A stretch of 64,000 nt of DNA from Gordonia amicalis NBRC 100051 = JCM 11271 (GCF_000332995.1 NZ_BANS01000024.1:1-64000), one strand, 5' to 3'. Shown: positions 7,431 to 16,697, counted from the first letter of the stretch. The notes: generated by a model not told the origin, from the letters alone. Translations and numbers: made by a program.

Positions 7431-8318
7431 TCACCTTTTCCCGACGAGGGGCCGCTCGTATTCGTAGAAACCGTGCCCGGCCTTCTTGCCGAGACGACCG
7501 GCCTCGACCATCCGCAGAAGCAGTGGCGGCGGCGAGTAGAGCGGCTCCTCGAACTCCTCGTACATCTTGTCGGCTATCGCCTTGACGGTGTCGAGACCCA
7601 CCAGGTCGGCGAGCTTCAGCGGCCCCATCGGATGAGCGCAGCCGAGCACCATCGCCTTGTCGATGGCCTCGACCGTCGAGAAACCGCTCTCCACCATGCG
7701 GATCGCGGAGAGCAGATAGGGAACGAGCAGCGCGTTGACGACGAAGCCCGACCGATCGGCGGAACGGATCACCTGTTTGCCGAGTACGTCGTGTGCGAAG
7801 GATTCGGCCCGTGCGGTCACCTCGGGAGCTGTCATCAGCGTGGTGACGAGCTCGACCAGAGGGAGCACGGGTACGGGATTGAAGAAGTGGAGACCGATCA
7901 CGCGGGCGGCGTTCTGAGTTGCCATGCCCAGTTTCATGATCGCGATCGAGGAGGTGTTCGACGCGAGCACCGCATGCGGGTCGACGACGATCTTGTCGAG
8001 CTGGGTGAAGATCGCGGTCTTGACCGCCTCGTCCTCGACGACGGCCTCACAGACGAGCTGCCGGTCGGCGAAATCGCCCAGGTCCGAGGTGAACGTGAGG
8101 CGGTCCACCGCCTGGTCGCGTTCGCGTTCGGTCAGTTTGCCGCTCGACACTCCCCGATCGAGCGAACTCAGGATGCGGGCACGGCCCGCCGCGACGAGGT
8201 CGCGAGTCGATTCGTACACCAGCACGTCGGCCTGGGCCCGGGCACACACCTCGGCGATACCCGCACCCATCTGTCCGGCGCCGACGACGCCGACTCGGCA
8301 GACCTTCTCGCTTGTCAT
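7431..8318 (-). CDS. fadB2: 3-hydroxybutyryl-CoA dehydrogenase
   Basis: A 295-residue enzyme oxidising 3-hydroxyacyl-CoA (typically 3-hydroxybutyryl-CoA) with NAD(P). The dinucleotide motif G-A-G-Q-M-G is at 13-18; S-N-T-S-S near 120-124, the catalytic His144 in G-L-H-F-F-N-P and Glu156 in P-L-V-E-L-V follow the family pattern. The C-terminal helical domain ends normally with G-H-G-F-Y-E-Y. GAGG seven bases before the ATG supports the start. It lies directly downstream of aceA on the same strand, as fadB2 (Rv0468) follows icl1 in M. tuberculosis, linking fatty-acid oxidation to the glyoxylate shunt. A hairpin at 8411-8442 separates them, so it may have its own promoter. Confidence 0.93.
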   Translation of the reverse strand: MTSEKVCRVGVVGAGQMGAGIAEVCARAQADVLVYESTRDLVAAGRARILSSLDRGVSSGKLTERERDQAVDRLTFTSDLGDFADRQLVCEAVVEDEAVKTAIFTQLDKIVVDPHAVLASNTSSIAIMKLGMATQNAARVIGLHFFNPVPVLPLVELVTTLMTAPEVTARAESFAHDVLGKQVIRSADRSGFVVNALLVPYLLSAIRMVESGFSTVEAIDKAMVLGCAHPMGPLKLADLVGLDTVKAIADKMYEEFEEPLYSPPPLLLRMVEAGRLGKKAGHGFYEYERPLVGKR

Positions 8319-8410
8319 GTCGAATCCTCACGGGAAAGTTCTGGTAACAACTGATCTCGCACGAACATGGGTAACTCCCGGGGTACGAACCAAGCCCTGG
8401 ATAGACCAAC

Positions 8411-8442
8411 AGGCGGTCCGCAGCGAAAGCCGCGGACCGCCT
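8411..8442 (-). terminator. Terminator after aceA
   Basis: An 11-bp perfect stem, AGGCGGTCCGC (8411-8421) with its complement at 8432-8442 and a ten-base loop, 39 bases past the aceA stop. It could be a partial read-through point before fadB2. Confidence 0.8.
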
Positions 8443-8480
8443 GACTGGTTCGCCGAGATTCCGGGGAGGCGGAATGGCTC

Positions 8481-9776
8481 CTAGTGGAACTGGCCCTCTT
8501 CGGTCGAGCCCTTGAGAGCTGCGGTCGAGGTGTTCGGGTCGACGGTGGTGGCGATGCTGTCGAAGTAGCCGGCGCCGACCTCACGCTGGTGCTTGACGGC
8601 GGTGAATCCACGCTCGTCGGCTGCCTTGAACTCACGGTTCTGCAGGTCGACGAAGGCGGTCATCTGCTCGCGGGCGTAACCGTAGGCCAGGTCGAACATG
8701 CCGTAGTTGAGCGAGTGGAAGCCGGCCAGCGTGATGAACTGGAAGGTGAAGCCCATGGCGCCCAGCTCGTTCTGGAACTTGGCGATGGTGCTGTCGTCGA
8801 GGTGCTTGCTCCAGTTGAACGACGGGCTGCAGTTGTAGGAGAGCAGCTGGTCGGGGAACTCCGACTTGACTGCCTCGGCGAACTTGCGGGCCAGCTCGAG
8901 ATCGGGGGTACCGGTCTCCATCCAGATCATGTCGGCATAGGGAGCGTAGGACTTCGCACGCTCGATGCACGGCTCGATGCCGTTCTTCACGTGGTAGTAG
9001 CCCTCGGCGGTGCGCTCACCGGTGACGAACTGCTTGTCGCGGTCGTCCACATCGGAGGTGATGAGGGTCGCGGCCTCGGCGTCGGTACGCGCGATGACGA
9101 CGGTGGGGACACCGGCGACGTCGGCGGCCAGGCGGGCCGAGTTCAGGGTGCGGATGTGCTGCTGGGTCGGGATGAGCACCTTGCCACCGAGGTGGCCGCA
9201 CTTCTTCTCCGAGGCGAGCTGATCCTCCCAGTGGGTACCGGCGGCACCCGCGGCGATCATGGCCTTCTGCAGCTCGTAGACGTTGAGCGCGCCACCGAAG
9301 CCGGCCTCACCGTCGGCGACGATCGGGACGACCCAGTTGTCGACCGAGTCGTCACCCTCGACGCGGGCGATCTCGTCGGCGCGGAGAAGCGCGTTGTTGA
9401 TGCGACGAACAACGTTCGGAACCGAGTTCGCCGGGTACAGCGACTGGTCGGGGTAGGTGTGGCCGGACAGGTTGGCGTCACCGGCGACCTGCCAGCCCGA
9501 CAGGTACACGGCCTTCAGGCCGGCGCGGACCTGCTGCACGGCCTGGTTACCGGTGAGGGCACCCAGAGCGTTGATGTAGCTGCCATCACCCTTGGTCACG
9601 CCTTCCCACAGGATCTCGGCGCCACGGCGGGCGAGGGTGTGCTCCTCGACGACCGAACCCTGGAGCTGAGCGACCTGCTCGGCGGTGTAGTCGCGCTTGA
9701 TGCCCTTCCAGCGGGGATTGGTGTCCCAGTCCTGCTGGATTTCCGCGGCGGTGCGGGGCTTTCCGACGTTGCTCAT
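8481..9776 (-). CDS. aceA: Isocitrate lyase
   Basis: A 431-residue isocitrate lyase, cleaving isocitrate to glyoxylate and succinate in the glyoxylate shunt. The signature K-K-C-G-H with catalytic Cys193 is at 191-195, and S-F-N-W-S-K near residue 318 is also family-typical. Its length matches M. tuberculosis Icl1 (428), the short actinobacterial form. No strong ribosome site precedes ATG 9776, but the N-terminus aligns with the family. The 470-base region upstream holds RamB-like and GlxR/CRP-like sites, and ramB is nearby, so acetate or fatty-acid dependent control is expected. Confidence 0.97.
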   Translation of the reverse strand: MSNVGKPRTAAEIQQDWDTNPRWKGIKRDYTAEQVAQLQGSVVEEHTLARRGAEILWEGVTKGDGSYINALGALTGNQAVQQVRAGLKAVYLSGWQVAGDANLSGHTYPDQSLYPANSVPNVVRRINNALLRADEIARVEGDDSVDNWVVPIVADGEAGFGGALNVYELQKAMIAAGAAGTHWEDQLASEKKCGHLGGKVLIPTQQHIRTLNSARLAADVAGVPTVVIARTDAEAATLITSDVDDRDKQFVTGERTAEGYYHVKNGIEPCIERAKSYAPYADMIWMETGTPDLELARKFAEAVKSEFPDQLLSYNCSPSFNWSKHLDDSTIAKFQNELGAMGFTFQFITLAGFHSLNYGMFDLAYGYAREQMTAFVDLQNREFKAADERGFTAVKHQREVGAGYFDSIATTVDPNTSTAALKGSTEEGQFH

Positions 9777-9927
9777 TGGCTACTTCGCTTTCGTTGTCCT
9801 GCTCGTCTCGACCGGGTCGGATCGGGACGACCGGCCCGGCGCGCCGCCGAGGCCTGGAGTGCTGACAGACATCCGACGTGGTTCCCGAGAGCGTTGTACT
9901 CGCGAGTCCGGCGGCGGTGTCGGCCGG

Positions 9928-9938
9928 ACTTTGCGAAC
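9928..9938 (+). promoter_or_regulatory. Weak RamB-like site
   Basis: ACTTTGCGAAC resembles the corynebacterial RamB core AACTTTGCAAA with changes at the end. It lies about 150 bases upstream of the aceA start. Weak on its own. Confidence 0.35.
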
Positions 9939-10041
9939 TCTTGGGCTTCCGTCTGAGGTGCCTGCAGCAAGGGTGCCACAGGACAAACACGCAGGTCCAA
10001 CCCTCGCGGACTGTAAATCCGGGTTATTTTTTGACGCCGCG

Positions 10042-10057
10042 TTGCAAAGTTTGCAAA
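10042..10057. promoter_or_regulatory. RamB-like operator upstream of aceA
   Basis: TTGCAAAGTTTGCAAA holds two TTGCAAA half-units; on the minus strand it reads through AAACTTTGCAA, the consensus known for RamB in Corynebacterium glutamicum and for icl1 in mycobacteria. It is about 270 bases upstream of aceA. The ramB gene itself is at 11085. Confidence 0.65.
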
Positions 10058-10193
10058 TCTTGACATGTGAAAGCCTTCGTGGATCCCCGAAAAAAGTACG
10101 CGCGTACTGGGATTTCCTACTCCCGAGTACAGCAGACTCCGTGACTTCTCTGCGAGCCGTCGGGGGTCCGACATCCGGCGCCGGCGCGGCAAT

Positions 10194-10209
10194 AGTGACC
10201 ACTTTCACA
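10194..10209. promoter_or_regulatory. GlxR/CRP-like site
   Basis: AGTGACCACTTTCACA fits TGTGA-N6-TCACA with a single mismatch. CRP-family GlxR sites are common before aceA-type genes in Corynebacteriales. It stands about 420 bases upstream of aceA, just past the end of the lipoprotein gene. Confidence 0.55.
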
Positions 10210-10247
10210 CCGCGCAGACGGCCCGACGCGCGCTTCGACCGCCTCGA

Positions 10248-11024
10248 TCAGGGTGCGGTGACGCGACCGACGGCGGCGTCGAAGACTCTCACGAAGGTCG
10301 CGGCGTCGACGGGTTCGGTCGGTTCGGTCGGCGGATCGGAGGCCGGCGTGGTCGCGCCCGACACCGTCAGCTGGACGGTCACCGGCCCCGACGTCGGACG
10401 GTCCAGGGCGGCATATCCGGCGAAGCCGATCTGGCGGCGGACACCACCGTCGGGCAGCGTCGTGGTGACCTCGGACCGCGTCAGCAGCATCTGCTCGCCG
10501 GTGCCGAGGCCGCCGTCCACCTCGGGCGGCGCCATCTCCGTGTACTCGGTGACGACACGGCTCCCGGCGAGATTTCCGACGGTGATCTCGGTGGTCGTGC
10601 GCGAGCAGCGACCGGTCGTGGAGAGCCGGTCGGCGTCGATGTCGCGCCTCGCCTCGGTGACCAGCTCGACGAGTACCCCCGTGCCACCACGCGCGGCGAG
10701 GACCGCCGAGCTGTCCGCGGTCAGCTCCCCGTTCAATTCCGCGTCAGCGGTCGGGGTGCAGAACCCGGGGGTCACCCGGGCGGTGCGCGCGGCGTCGATG
10801 CCCGCCCGGTTTCCCGCGACGAGGTCACTGACGGACAGCGATTCGGCGGTGAATCCCGGCGGTAGGTCGGATGGCTGGAGCAGCAGGTCGGCAGGCGTGC
10901 GAGGAGCGGGTGCTTCGGCCGACCCGTTCGAACATCCGGCGATCGCGATCACCGCGGCCACCAGCGCGAACACGGCCGACGCCACCGGCCGCGGGCTGCG
11001 GTGTCGGCCGCGGGGTGAGCGCAC
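10248..11024 (-). CDS. Putative lipoprotein of unknown function
   Basis: 258 residues. A basic start, a hydrophobic stretch (V-A-S-A-V-F-A-L-V-A-A-V-I-A-I) and a lipobox I-A-G-C with Cys31 mark a lipid-anchored exported protein. The mature part starts P-A-D-L-L-L-Q-P-S-D-L-P-P-G-F, a phrase seen in mycobacterial lipoproteins of the DUF5642 or sensor-domain type; I cannot decide which. One Cys pair (near residues 89 and 140) could form a disulfide. The start is GTG 11024, six bases after TACGGT, a leaderless layout. It is divergent from ramB with about 60 bases between them. Confidence 0.7.
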   Translation of the reverse strand: MRSPRGRHRSPRPVASAVFALVAAVIAIAGCSNGSAEAPAPRTPADLLLQPSDLPPGFTAESLSVSDLVAGNRAGIDAARTARVTPGFCTPTADAELNGELTADSSAVLAARGGTGVLVELVTEARRDIDADRLSTTGRCSRTTTEITVGNLAGSRVVTEYTEMAPPEVDGGLGTGEQMLLTRSEVTTTLPDGGVRRQIGFAGYAALDRPTSGPVTVQLTVSGATTPASDPPTEPTEPVDAATFVRVFDAAVGRVTAP

Positions 11025-11042
11025 GCGGTCACCGTACCCTGA

Positions 11043-11068
11043 AGGGGATCATCGATCTGGCATCCCCT
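11043..11068. promoter_or_regulatory. Inverted repeat before ramB
   Basis: AGGGGAT (11043-11049) and ATCCCCT (11062-11068) with a 12-base gap, ending just before the ramB ribosome site GGAGGTG. Could be an operator in the divergent region or an RNA hairpin in the leader. Confidence 0.4.
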
Positions 11069-11084
11069 GTCCTGGAGGTGGCGA

Positions 11085-12515
11085 GTGAGCAGGACCTACG
11101 TCGGCTCCCGGCTGCGTCAGTTGCGATCCGAGCGCGGACTCTCGCAGGTGGCCCTCGCGCAGACGCTGTCGATCTCCGCGTCGTATCTCAATCAGATCGA
11201 GCACGACGCCCGGCCGCTGACGACGTCGGTGTTGCGCAAGATCACCGAGGCGTTCGGCGTCGACGCCGGGTTCTTCGACTCCCAGGACGATCTCCGGCTG
11301 GTCGCCGAACTGCGCGAGGTGCTGCTCGACGACGACATCGAGGCCGGTCCGGGCGCGCACGACGCCCAGCAGATCAGCACGATGGTCGCCTCGCATCCGG
11401 AGATCGCGCAGGCGATGGTCAATCTGCACCGGCGCTACCGGATCGCGACCGACCAGCTCGCCGCGGCCACCGACGAACGCGGCGACCGCAGCATGCGGGG
11501 CACGATCAGCGCACCACACGAGGAAGTGCGCGACTACTTCTATCAGCGCCGCAACTACATCCATGAGCTCGACATCGCCGCCGAGGAGATGACGAACCGC
11601 ATGCGCATGCACTCGGCGGACATCCGGCGCGAGATCATGAACCGCATCGAGAACGTGCACGGGATCAGCATCGTGCGCCGCGTCGACCTCGGCGACTACA
11701 CCCTCCACCGGCTGAACTCCGAGGAGCGCCGCCTGGAGTTCTCGGCCGCCCTCTCCGCCGGACAGCGGACCTTCAAGCTCGCCAGCGAGCTCTGCTACCT
11801 CGAGTACCACGATCTCCTCGACGAACTCGTCGACCAGGGAAACTTCACCAGTGAGGACGCGCGCTCACTGGCGCTGCTCGGCCTGGCGAACTACTTCGCC
11901 GCGGCAGTCGTGCTCCCCTACAGCCAGTTCCACGGCGCGGCAGAAGATTTCCGCTACGACATCGAACGGCTCTCAGCGTTCTACGCGGTGTCCTACGAGA
12001 CGATCTGCCACCGGCTCTCGACGCTGCAACGCCCCAACCTCCGCGGGATACCGTGGTCGTTCGTCCGTGTCGACCGCGCCGGGAACATGTCGAAACGACA
12101 GTCCGCCACCGGTTTCCACTTTTCCTCCAGCGGCGGCACCTGCCCGCTGTGGAATGTCTACGAGACCTTCGCCTCGCCGGGCAAGATCCTCACCCAGATC
12201 GCCGAGATGCCCGACGGCCGCAACTACTTCTGGGTGGCGCGCACGGTCGAACGCCGCGCCGCGCGGTACGGGCAACCCGGCAAGACCTTCGCGATCGGCA
12301 TGGGATGCGAACTCCGCCATGCCGGTCGGGTGATCTACTCCGACGGCCTCGAGATCGGACCGCAGGCACACGTGACCCCGATCGGTGCGGGCTGCCGCGT
12401 CTGCGAACGAACCCAGTGCGCACAGCGGGCCTTCCCCGCCCTGGGCGCCACACTGCGCGTCAACGAACACTCCTCCACGGTGTCGCCGTACATGGCGATC
12501 ACCGAGACACGGTGA
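11085..12515 (+). CDS. ramB: RamB-type short-chain fatty acid regulator
   Basis: 476 residues. An XRE helix-turn-helix opens the protein (L-R-S-E-R-G-L-S-Q-V-A-L-A, then S-A-S-Y-L-N-Q-I-E-H at about 28-37). A middle domain follows (L-L-G-L-A-N-Y-F-A-A-A-V-V-L-P-Y near 265-280), then a C-terminal domain with C-R-V-C-E-R-T-Q-C-A-Q-R-A-F-P as in RamB and PrpR-like proteins. RamB represses or activates glyoxylate-shunt and acetate genes; length is nearly that of Rv0465c (474). GTG 11085 follows GGAGGTG. Its probable target aceA is 1.3 kb away and holds RamB-like sites. It runs tail to tail with the secretory lipase, three bases apart. Confidence 0.93.
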   Translation: MSRTYVGSRLRQLRSERGLSQVALAQTLSISASYLNQIEHDARPLTTSVLRKITEAFGVDAGFFDSQDDLRLVAELREVLLDDDIEAGPGAHDAQQISTMVASHPEIAQAMVNLHRRYRIATDQLAAATDERGDRSMRGTISAPHEEVRDYFYQRRNYIHELDIAAEEMTNRMRMHSADIRREIMNRIENVHGISIVRRVDLGDYTLHRLNSEERRLEFSAALSAGQRTFKLASELCYLEYHDLLDELVDQGNFTSEDARSLALLGLANYFAAAVVLPYSQFHGAAEDFRYDIERLSAFYAVSYETICHRLSTLQRPNLRGIPWSFVRVDRAGNMSKRQSATGFHFSSSGGTCPLWNVYETFASPGKILTQIAEMPDGRNYFWVARTVERRAARYGQPGKTFAIGMGCELRHAGRVIYSDGLEIGPQAHVTPIGAGCRVCERTQCAQRAFPALGATLRVNEHSSTVSPYMAITETR

Positions 12516-12518
12516 GGA

Positions 12519-13931
12519 TCAGCGACACTCGTTGGTGGCGGGGATTCCCTGCAATCGACGGTCGAGCCAGGTGGCCACATCGGGAAAGGCCTCGAACACC
12601 GTCGTGATGTGCTCACCCGGATACTCGCGGTAGATCGCGGTCGCACCGAGTTCGCACTGCTCGGCGAACAGGGCACGCGCCTGGGTCGCGGGAAGCCACC
12701 ATTCGTAGGTCCCCTGATAGATGAACAGGGGCATGGTCGCCCGGTACCCCGACATCGACGTGACGTCGAAGATGTGGTCGGCGACCGGTGAATGGAACGG
12801 GTCGGGGTCGAGCGAGAGCAGCTGCGTCGGCAGATGGGAGAAACCCAGGATGCCCATCTCGCCGGTGCAGAGGTCGCGCAGCCCGGAGGTCGCGAGCCAC
12901 CGTGCGACATGGTTCGACATCCCCAGGATCTCCGGACGCTCCCGCGCCACACCCAGCATCGCGGAGTGGAAAACCCCGGATGCGAGGTTGGCGTTCATCG
13001 CCCCGGCCAGGACCCGGTAATCCGCCGGAACACCGCCGATGGCCGCGCCGACGAAGCGTCCGGCCTGATCGGGGGCGTAGGTGGAGGCGAGTTTCGCGGC
13101 CCCGTTGGTGGCGATCGCACCACCGGAGTATCCGTGCATGGCGATCGGGCCACGACCGAACTCGATCGGATCGAGTCTCGCCGCGGCACGGACGGAATCG
13201 AGGACGACATGCGCGCCGACATACGGTTCGGCATAGGCCATCCGGGCGCCCGTGTGGTCGGGCACGATCACCGCATAACCACGATCGAGCGCCAGCTGGG
13301 TCAGCGGCGGGAACAGGTCGGTGTTGTTGGTGTCCTTGTTGTACCCGTGGGAGAACGTGTAACCCGGTGTACAGGTCGTCCCCAGCGCGACGATCGGTGT
13401 GTTGTTGACGAGGATCGGCCGCGGCCCCGGACCCCTCCACGCCTTCTGCGGGACGAACAGGGTCGCCGTGCCGAACAGCGGGCCGCCGGTGGCGTCGGTG
13501 GTGCGGAACTTGATCTGCCGGGCCGACCGCAGCGGCACGGTGACGAGGAAGCCGGCCACCTGCGTCACGTCTCTAGTCGCGATCAGGTCGCCGGGCTCGA
13601 GTGCGGCGAGGTCGGCGGGCCAGTGATCGAAGAAGCGATCGCCCACCGGCGACGGCATGACCGCCTCACGCAGTTCCTGCAGTTCCTTGGAACCGCCCTC
13701 GATCTTCGACCGCTGCGGGATGCGGTTGAGCTTCTTGACCGGCGGGGCGGGCACCACCGCGTCGATCTCGCCCGGGATGGCCGACGGTACGGCGGTCAGG
13801 TTCGGTGGCTCGGCCCGGGCCACCGGGCCGAGCCCCGGTCCCCACACGCCACCGAGCAGGCCAACGGTCGCGACGCCGACGGCCGCCGCCACACACAGCG
13901 TCCGTGATCGCCACCTGAACTTCGAGCGCAT
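12519..13931 (-). CDS. Secretory lipase (LIP family)
   Basis: 470 residues. A signal peptide ends near G-P-V-A-R-A (residue 40) before E-P-P-N-L. The alpha/beta-hydrolase core has the nucleophile elbow G-Y-S-G-G with Ser269, the segment G-Y-A-V-I-V-P-D-H, and a C-terminal G-E-H-I-T-T supplying the histidine (near 446). This matches the PF03583 secretory lipases, which hydrolyse triacylglycerols or esters outside the cell. I start at ATG 13931 rather than 13949, since it opens directly into the basic signal region. A paralogue, about half identical by eye, is divergent at 14199. Confidence 0.9.
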   Translation of the reverse strand: MRSKFRWRSRTLCVAAAVGVATVGLLGGVWGPGLGPVARAEPPNLTAVPSAIPGEIDAVVPAPPVKKLNRIPQRSKIEGGSKELQELREAVMPSPVGDRFFDHWPADLAALEPGDLIATRDVTQVAGFLVTVPLRSARQIKFRTTDATGGPLFGTATLFVPQKAWRGPGPRPILVNNTPIVALGTTCTPGYTFSHGYNKDTNNTDLFPPLTQLALDRGYAVIVPDHTGARMAYAEPYVGAHVVLDSVRAAARLDPIEFGRGPIAMHGYSGGAIATNGAAKLASTYAPDQAGRFVGAAIGGVPADYRVLAGAMNANLASGVFHSAMLGVARERPEILGMSNHVARWLATSGLRDLCTGEMGILGFSHLPTQLLSLDPDPFHSPVADHIFDVTSMSGYRATMPLFIYQGTYEWWLPATQARALFAEQCELGATAIYREYPGEHITTVFEAFPDVATWLDRRLQGIPATNECR

Positions 13932-14198
13932 CGCCAACACTCCTGCCACACCGGCGATCCCGGGTCAGCTCACCCCCGATGGTCAGCCCAACTCGCCATT
14001 CCGGTCCGAATTCCGTCATGCTAAACGCCCGCGGGGACTTCGGCAGGGGACAAACAGATTCAGGCAGAAATCCCCTGGCCGCGATCACGGTTGAGTATCG
14101 AAGAAATGTCCATGCGGGTGGCGGGCATCGACATCTGGTCGCTTGTCCTAGTCTCGACCGCAGCGAGGCGACACACTCGCGAGCTGCGGAGGCACCCG

Positions 14199-15618
14199 AT
14201 GGCGGCACCGGCGAATCGCCTACGACACCGGACCAGCCGGCGCGCGCTGATCGTGTGCATCACCCTGGGGCTCGTGGCTGCCTGGCGGACGGTGGCCCCG
14301 GGGTCAGCATCCGGCGAACCGCCGAACATGATGCCTGTCCCGCCACCGGTCGCCGAGGCCGTCGACTCGGCCGTGCCACCTCCCCCGATCCCCCGCCTCC
14401 GCGAGGTCCCACCACGAGCGCGCGCATCCGGATTCGACCACCGCACACTGGAATTACGTGAGGCGCTGTTGCCGTCACCGACCGGCGACCCGTTCTTCGA
14501 CCGGTGGCCGCCCGATCTGTCGGCACTGGAACCAGGCCAGGTGATCGCGGTCCGCGACGTCACCGCCTCCGCGAGCCCGGTGGTCACCATCCCGTTGCGG
14601 TCGGCGACCCTCGTCAAGTTCGCCACCACCGACGCGGTCGGCGCCCCGATCTTCGGTACGGCAACGCTGCTGATTCCGGCACGAGCGGTCCGTGGGCCAC
14701 GGCCCCTGCTGGTCAACAACCTGCCGATCGACTCACTCGGAGCCGCCTGTACACCGGGATACACGTTGGCACATGGCTTCTCGATCGCGACGAACCCCAC
14801 CGACCTGATCCCGCCGACCACTCAGCTCGCCTTGTACGACGGTCACGCGGTCCTCATCCCCGACCATCAGGGGCCGCGGATGGCCTACGCCGAGCCCGTT
14901 CTGGCGGGGCACGTCGTCCTCGACGCGATCCGCGCGGGTCTGACGCTACGCCCGGACATCCTGCGGCACAGCCGGATCGCGATGGCCGGCTACTCGGGCG
15001 GGGCGATCGCGACGCACGGCGCGTCGAAGCTGGTCGGCGAGTACTCACCCGAACTGTCCGACCGGATCGTCGGCGCCGCACTCGGTGGGGTTCCCGCCGA
15101 CTTCCGGATGCTGGTCGGCAGCATGAACGCCAACCTGGCCACCGGGCTGTTCCACGCCGCGACCTTCGGCATCGCACGCGAACGCACCGAGATCCTGGCG
15201 ATGGCCAACCGGCCCGCGCGTTGGCTGGCCACGTCACCGCTGAAGAACGTCTGCGTCATCCCCGAGGCCCTGGCAGGGGGGACATTCCTGCCGATGCAGT
15301 TGCTGTCGCGCGACCCGGACCCGTTCCACTCGCCGGTGGCCGAACGCATCTACCGGATCACCGCGATGGCCGACCGTAAATCGTTGGCCCCCTTGCTGAT
15401 CTACCACGGAACCCACGAGTGGTGGATTCCCGCAGCGGGCGCCCGAGCGCTCTACCGCCAGCAGTGCTGGATACGGGGCGACCGCCGCATACCGCGAGAT
15501 CTTCGGCGAACACATCACCGGCGCGCTCTTGGGATTCCCGGTCGCGCTCGAGTGGCTGAACATGCGACTCGCCGGACGGCCGGCGGTCGACGAATGCCCG
15601 CGGCGCCCGGCCGGATGA
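14199..15618 (+). pseudogene. Secretory lipase paralogue, one frameshift near the C-terminus
   Basis: From ATG 14199 (GGAGG before it) the product has a signal region, G-Y-S-G-G as nucleophile elbow and the same order of motifs as its neighbour at 12519. After R-Q-Q-C at about 15466 the frame is lost. Skipping one base restores G-A-T-A-A-Y-R-E, the G-E-H-I-T-G histidine motif and the stop TGA at 15616-15618. That stop lies in the loop of a strong terminator, good evidence that the restored frame is the real end. Without the correction the frame runs on to 15776 inside the next gene. The catalytic His would be lost if the shift is real. Confidence 0.85.
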
Positions 15619-15632
15619 GGCCGGGCGCCGCG
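15599..15632. terminator. Terminator with the lipase stop codon in its loop
   Basis: A perfect 14-bp GC stem (15599-15612 with 15619-15632) and the loop GGATGA, which contains the TGA stop of the lipase. It serves the lipase and possibly the convergent MaoC gene ending at 15658. Confidence 0.88.
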
Positions 15633-15657
15633 AGAGTCCGAATCGAACAGACGAGGA

Positions 15658-16122
15658 TCAGTAGACGAGCACGCGCAGGTTCTCGGCGACACAGGCCGGC
15701 TTGGACTCACCCTCGATCTCGACCGTGTTGGTCACGACCATGTTCACGCCTTTGGGGGTCTCCTCGATCGAGGTGATGACGGCGTTGGACCGGATGCGGG
15801 CGCCGACCTTCACCGGGTTCGGAAAGCGCAGCTTGTTCATGCCGTAGTTGAGGACGAGCTTGGGACCCTCGACGGAGAAGATCTGGCCGGCGATCATCGG
15901 CAGCAGGGAGACCGTCAGATACCCGTGCGCGATCGTGGTGCCGAACGGCCCCGACTTGGCGCGCTCGGGATCGGTGTGAATCCACTGGTGGTCACCGGTG
16001 GCGTCGGCGAACGCGTCGATACGCTCCTGGGTGATCTCCAGCCACTCGCCCGACCCGAGGTCTTCGCCGATCGCGGCCTTCAGTTCTTCGACACTTCTGA
16101 ACGTCCGTGTGCTGTTCGTCAT
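15658..16122 (-). CDS. MaoC-type (R)-specific enoyl-CoA hydratase
   Basis: 154 residues with a hot-dog fold. The hydratase motif A-D-A-T-G-D-H-Q-W-I-H-T-D near residues 39-51 carries the catalytic Asp and His, followed by F-G-T-T-I-A-H-G-Y-L-T. Such proteins hydrate trans-2-enoyl-CoA to (R)-3-hydroxyacyl-CoA; it is close in length to M. tuberculosis Rv0130. Divergent from the CMD gene with only 25 bases between starts, so their promoters overlap. Confidence 0.9.
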   Translation of the reverse strand: MTNSTRTFRSVEELKAAIGEDLGSGEWLEITQERIDAFADATGDHQWIHTDPERAKSGPFGTTIAHGYLTVSLLPMIAGQIFSVEGPKLVLNYGMNKLRFPNPVKVGARIRSNAVITSIEETPKGVNMVVTNTVEIEGESKPACVAENLRVLVY

Positions 16123-16147
16123 AGTGGACGTAGTCTACCGTGGCCCC

Positions 16148-16684
16148 ATGAGCGCACCGCGAGTCACACCGGGTGGTCTCCGAGAACTCGGAGGTTTCAA
16201 TTTCGTCTTCGCGCGCGGGGCCGCCCGCGTCATCGGAGTCGACGACGCGCACATCTTCTCGACGCTCGGCCGGGCGAAGGGCCTGTTCCGCGGCTGGCTG
16301 CATTTCAGCGGCCGGTTGATGCCGTTCGGGACGTTGCCACGCAAGGACTCCGAGATGATCATCATCCGCGTCGCACATCTGCGTGGTTGTGAGTACGAGC
16401 TCGACCATCACCGCAGACTCGGGCGCCGGGCGGGCATCGGTGACGTCGAGTTCGAGCGCATCCTCGAGGGCCCGGACGCCGGTTGGGGCGACCGCGAGCG
16501 GGCCATCCTGCGCGCCGTCGACGAGCTGGTCGCCGACAAGGACGTCTCCGACATCGCCTGGGCCGCACTGTCGCGGCACCTCGACGACCGCAAGCTGATC
16601 GAGTTCACGCTGCTCGTCGGCCAGTACGACAGCCTGGCCACGACGATCCACACGCTCCGCATCCAGCGCGATCGTCATACCTGA
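16148..16684 (+). CDS. Carboxymuconolactone decarboxylase/AhpD-like protein
   Basis: 178 residues. The CMD core is I-I-I-R-V-A-H-L-R-G-C-E-Y-E-L-D-H-H near residues 74-91. The first cysteine is kept but the usual second (C-x-x-C) is replaced by Glu, so a peroxidase role through a cysteine pair is doubtful. Start ATG 16148 follows TACCGT by six bases (leaderless pattern). It likely corresponds to Rv0464c, next to ramB in M. tuberculosis. The methyltransferase at 16698 follows after 13 bases. Confidence 0.85.
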   Translation: MSAPRVTPGGLRELGGFNFVFARGAARVIGVDDAHIFSTLGRAKGLFRGWLHFSGRLMPFGTLPRKDSEMIIIRVAHLRGCEYELDHHRRLGRRAGIGDVEFERILEGPDAGWGDRERAILRAVDELVADKDVSDIAWAALSRHLDDRKLIEFTLLVGQYDSLATTIHTLRIQRDRHT

Positions 16685-16697
16685 CATCGGCGAAGCG

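Larger units (their letters stand above)
9777..10247. other. Long regulatory intergenic region upstream of aceA
   Basis: About 470 bases with no convincing gene. It is locally AT-richer (10020-10110) than its surroundings. It holds the candidate regulator sites listed separately, plus a perfect 12-base palindrome GTACGCGCGTAC at 10096-10107. No clean -35/-10 pair could be assigned by eye. Confidence 0.7.

Noticed and set aside
8484..9956. 490-codon open frame opposite aceA
   Set aside because: Shadow of isocitrate lyase; composition is repetitive Gly/Val/Asp without motifs.
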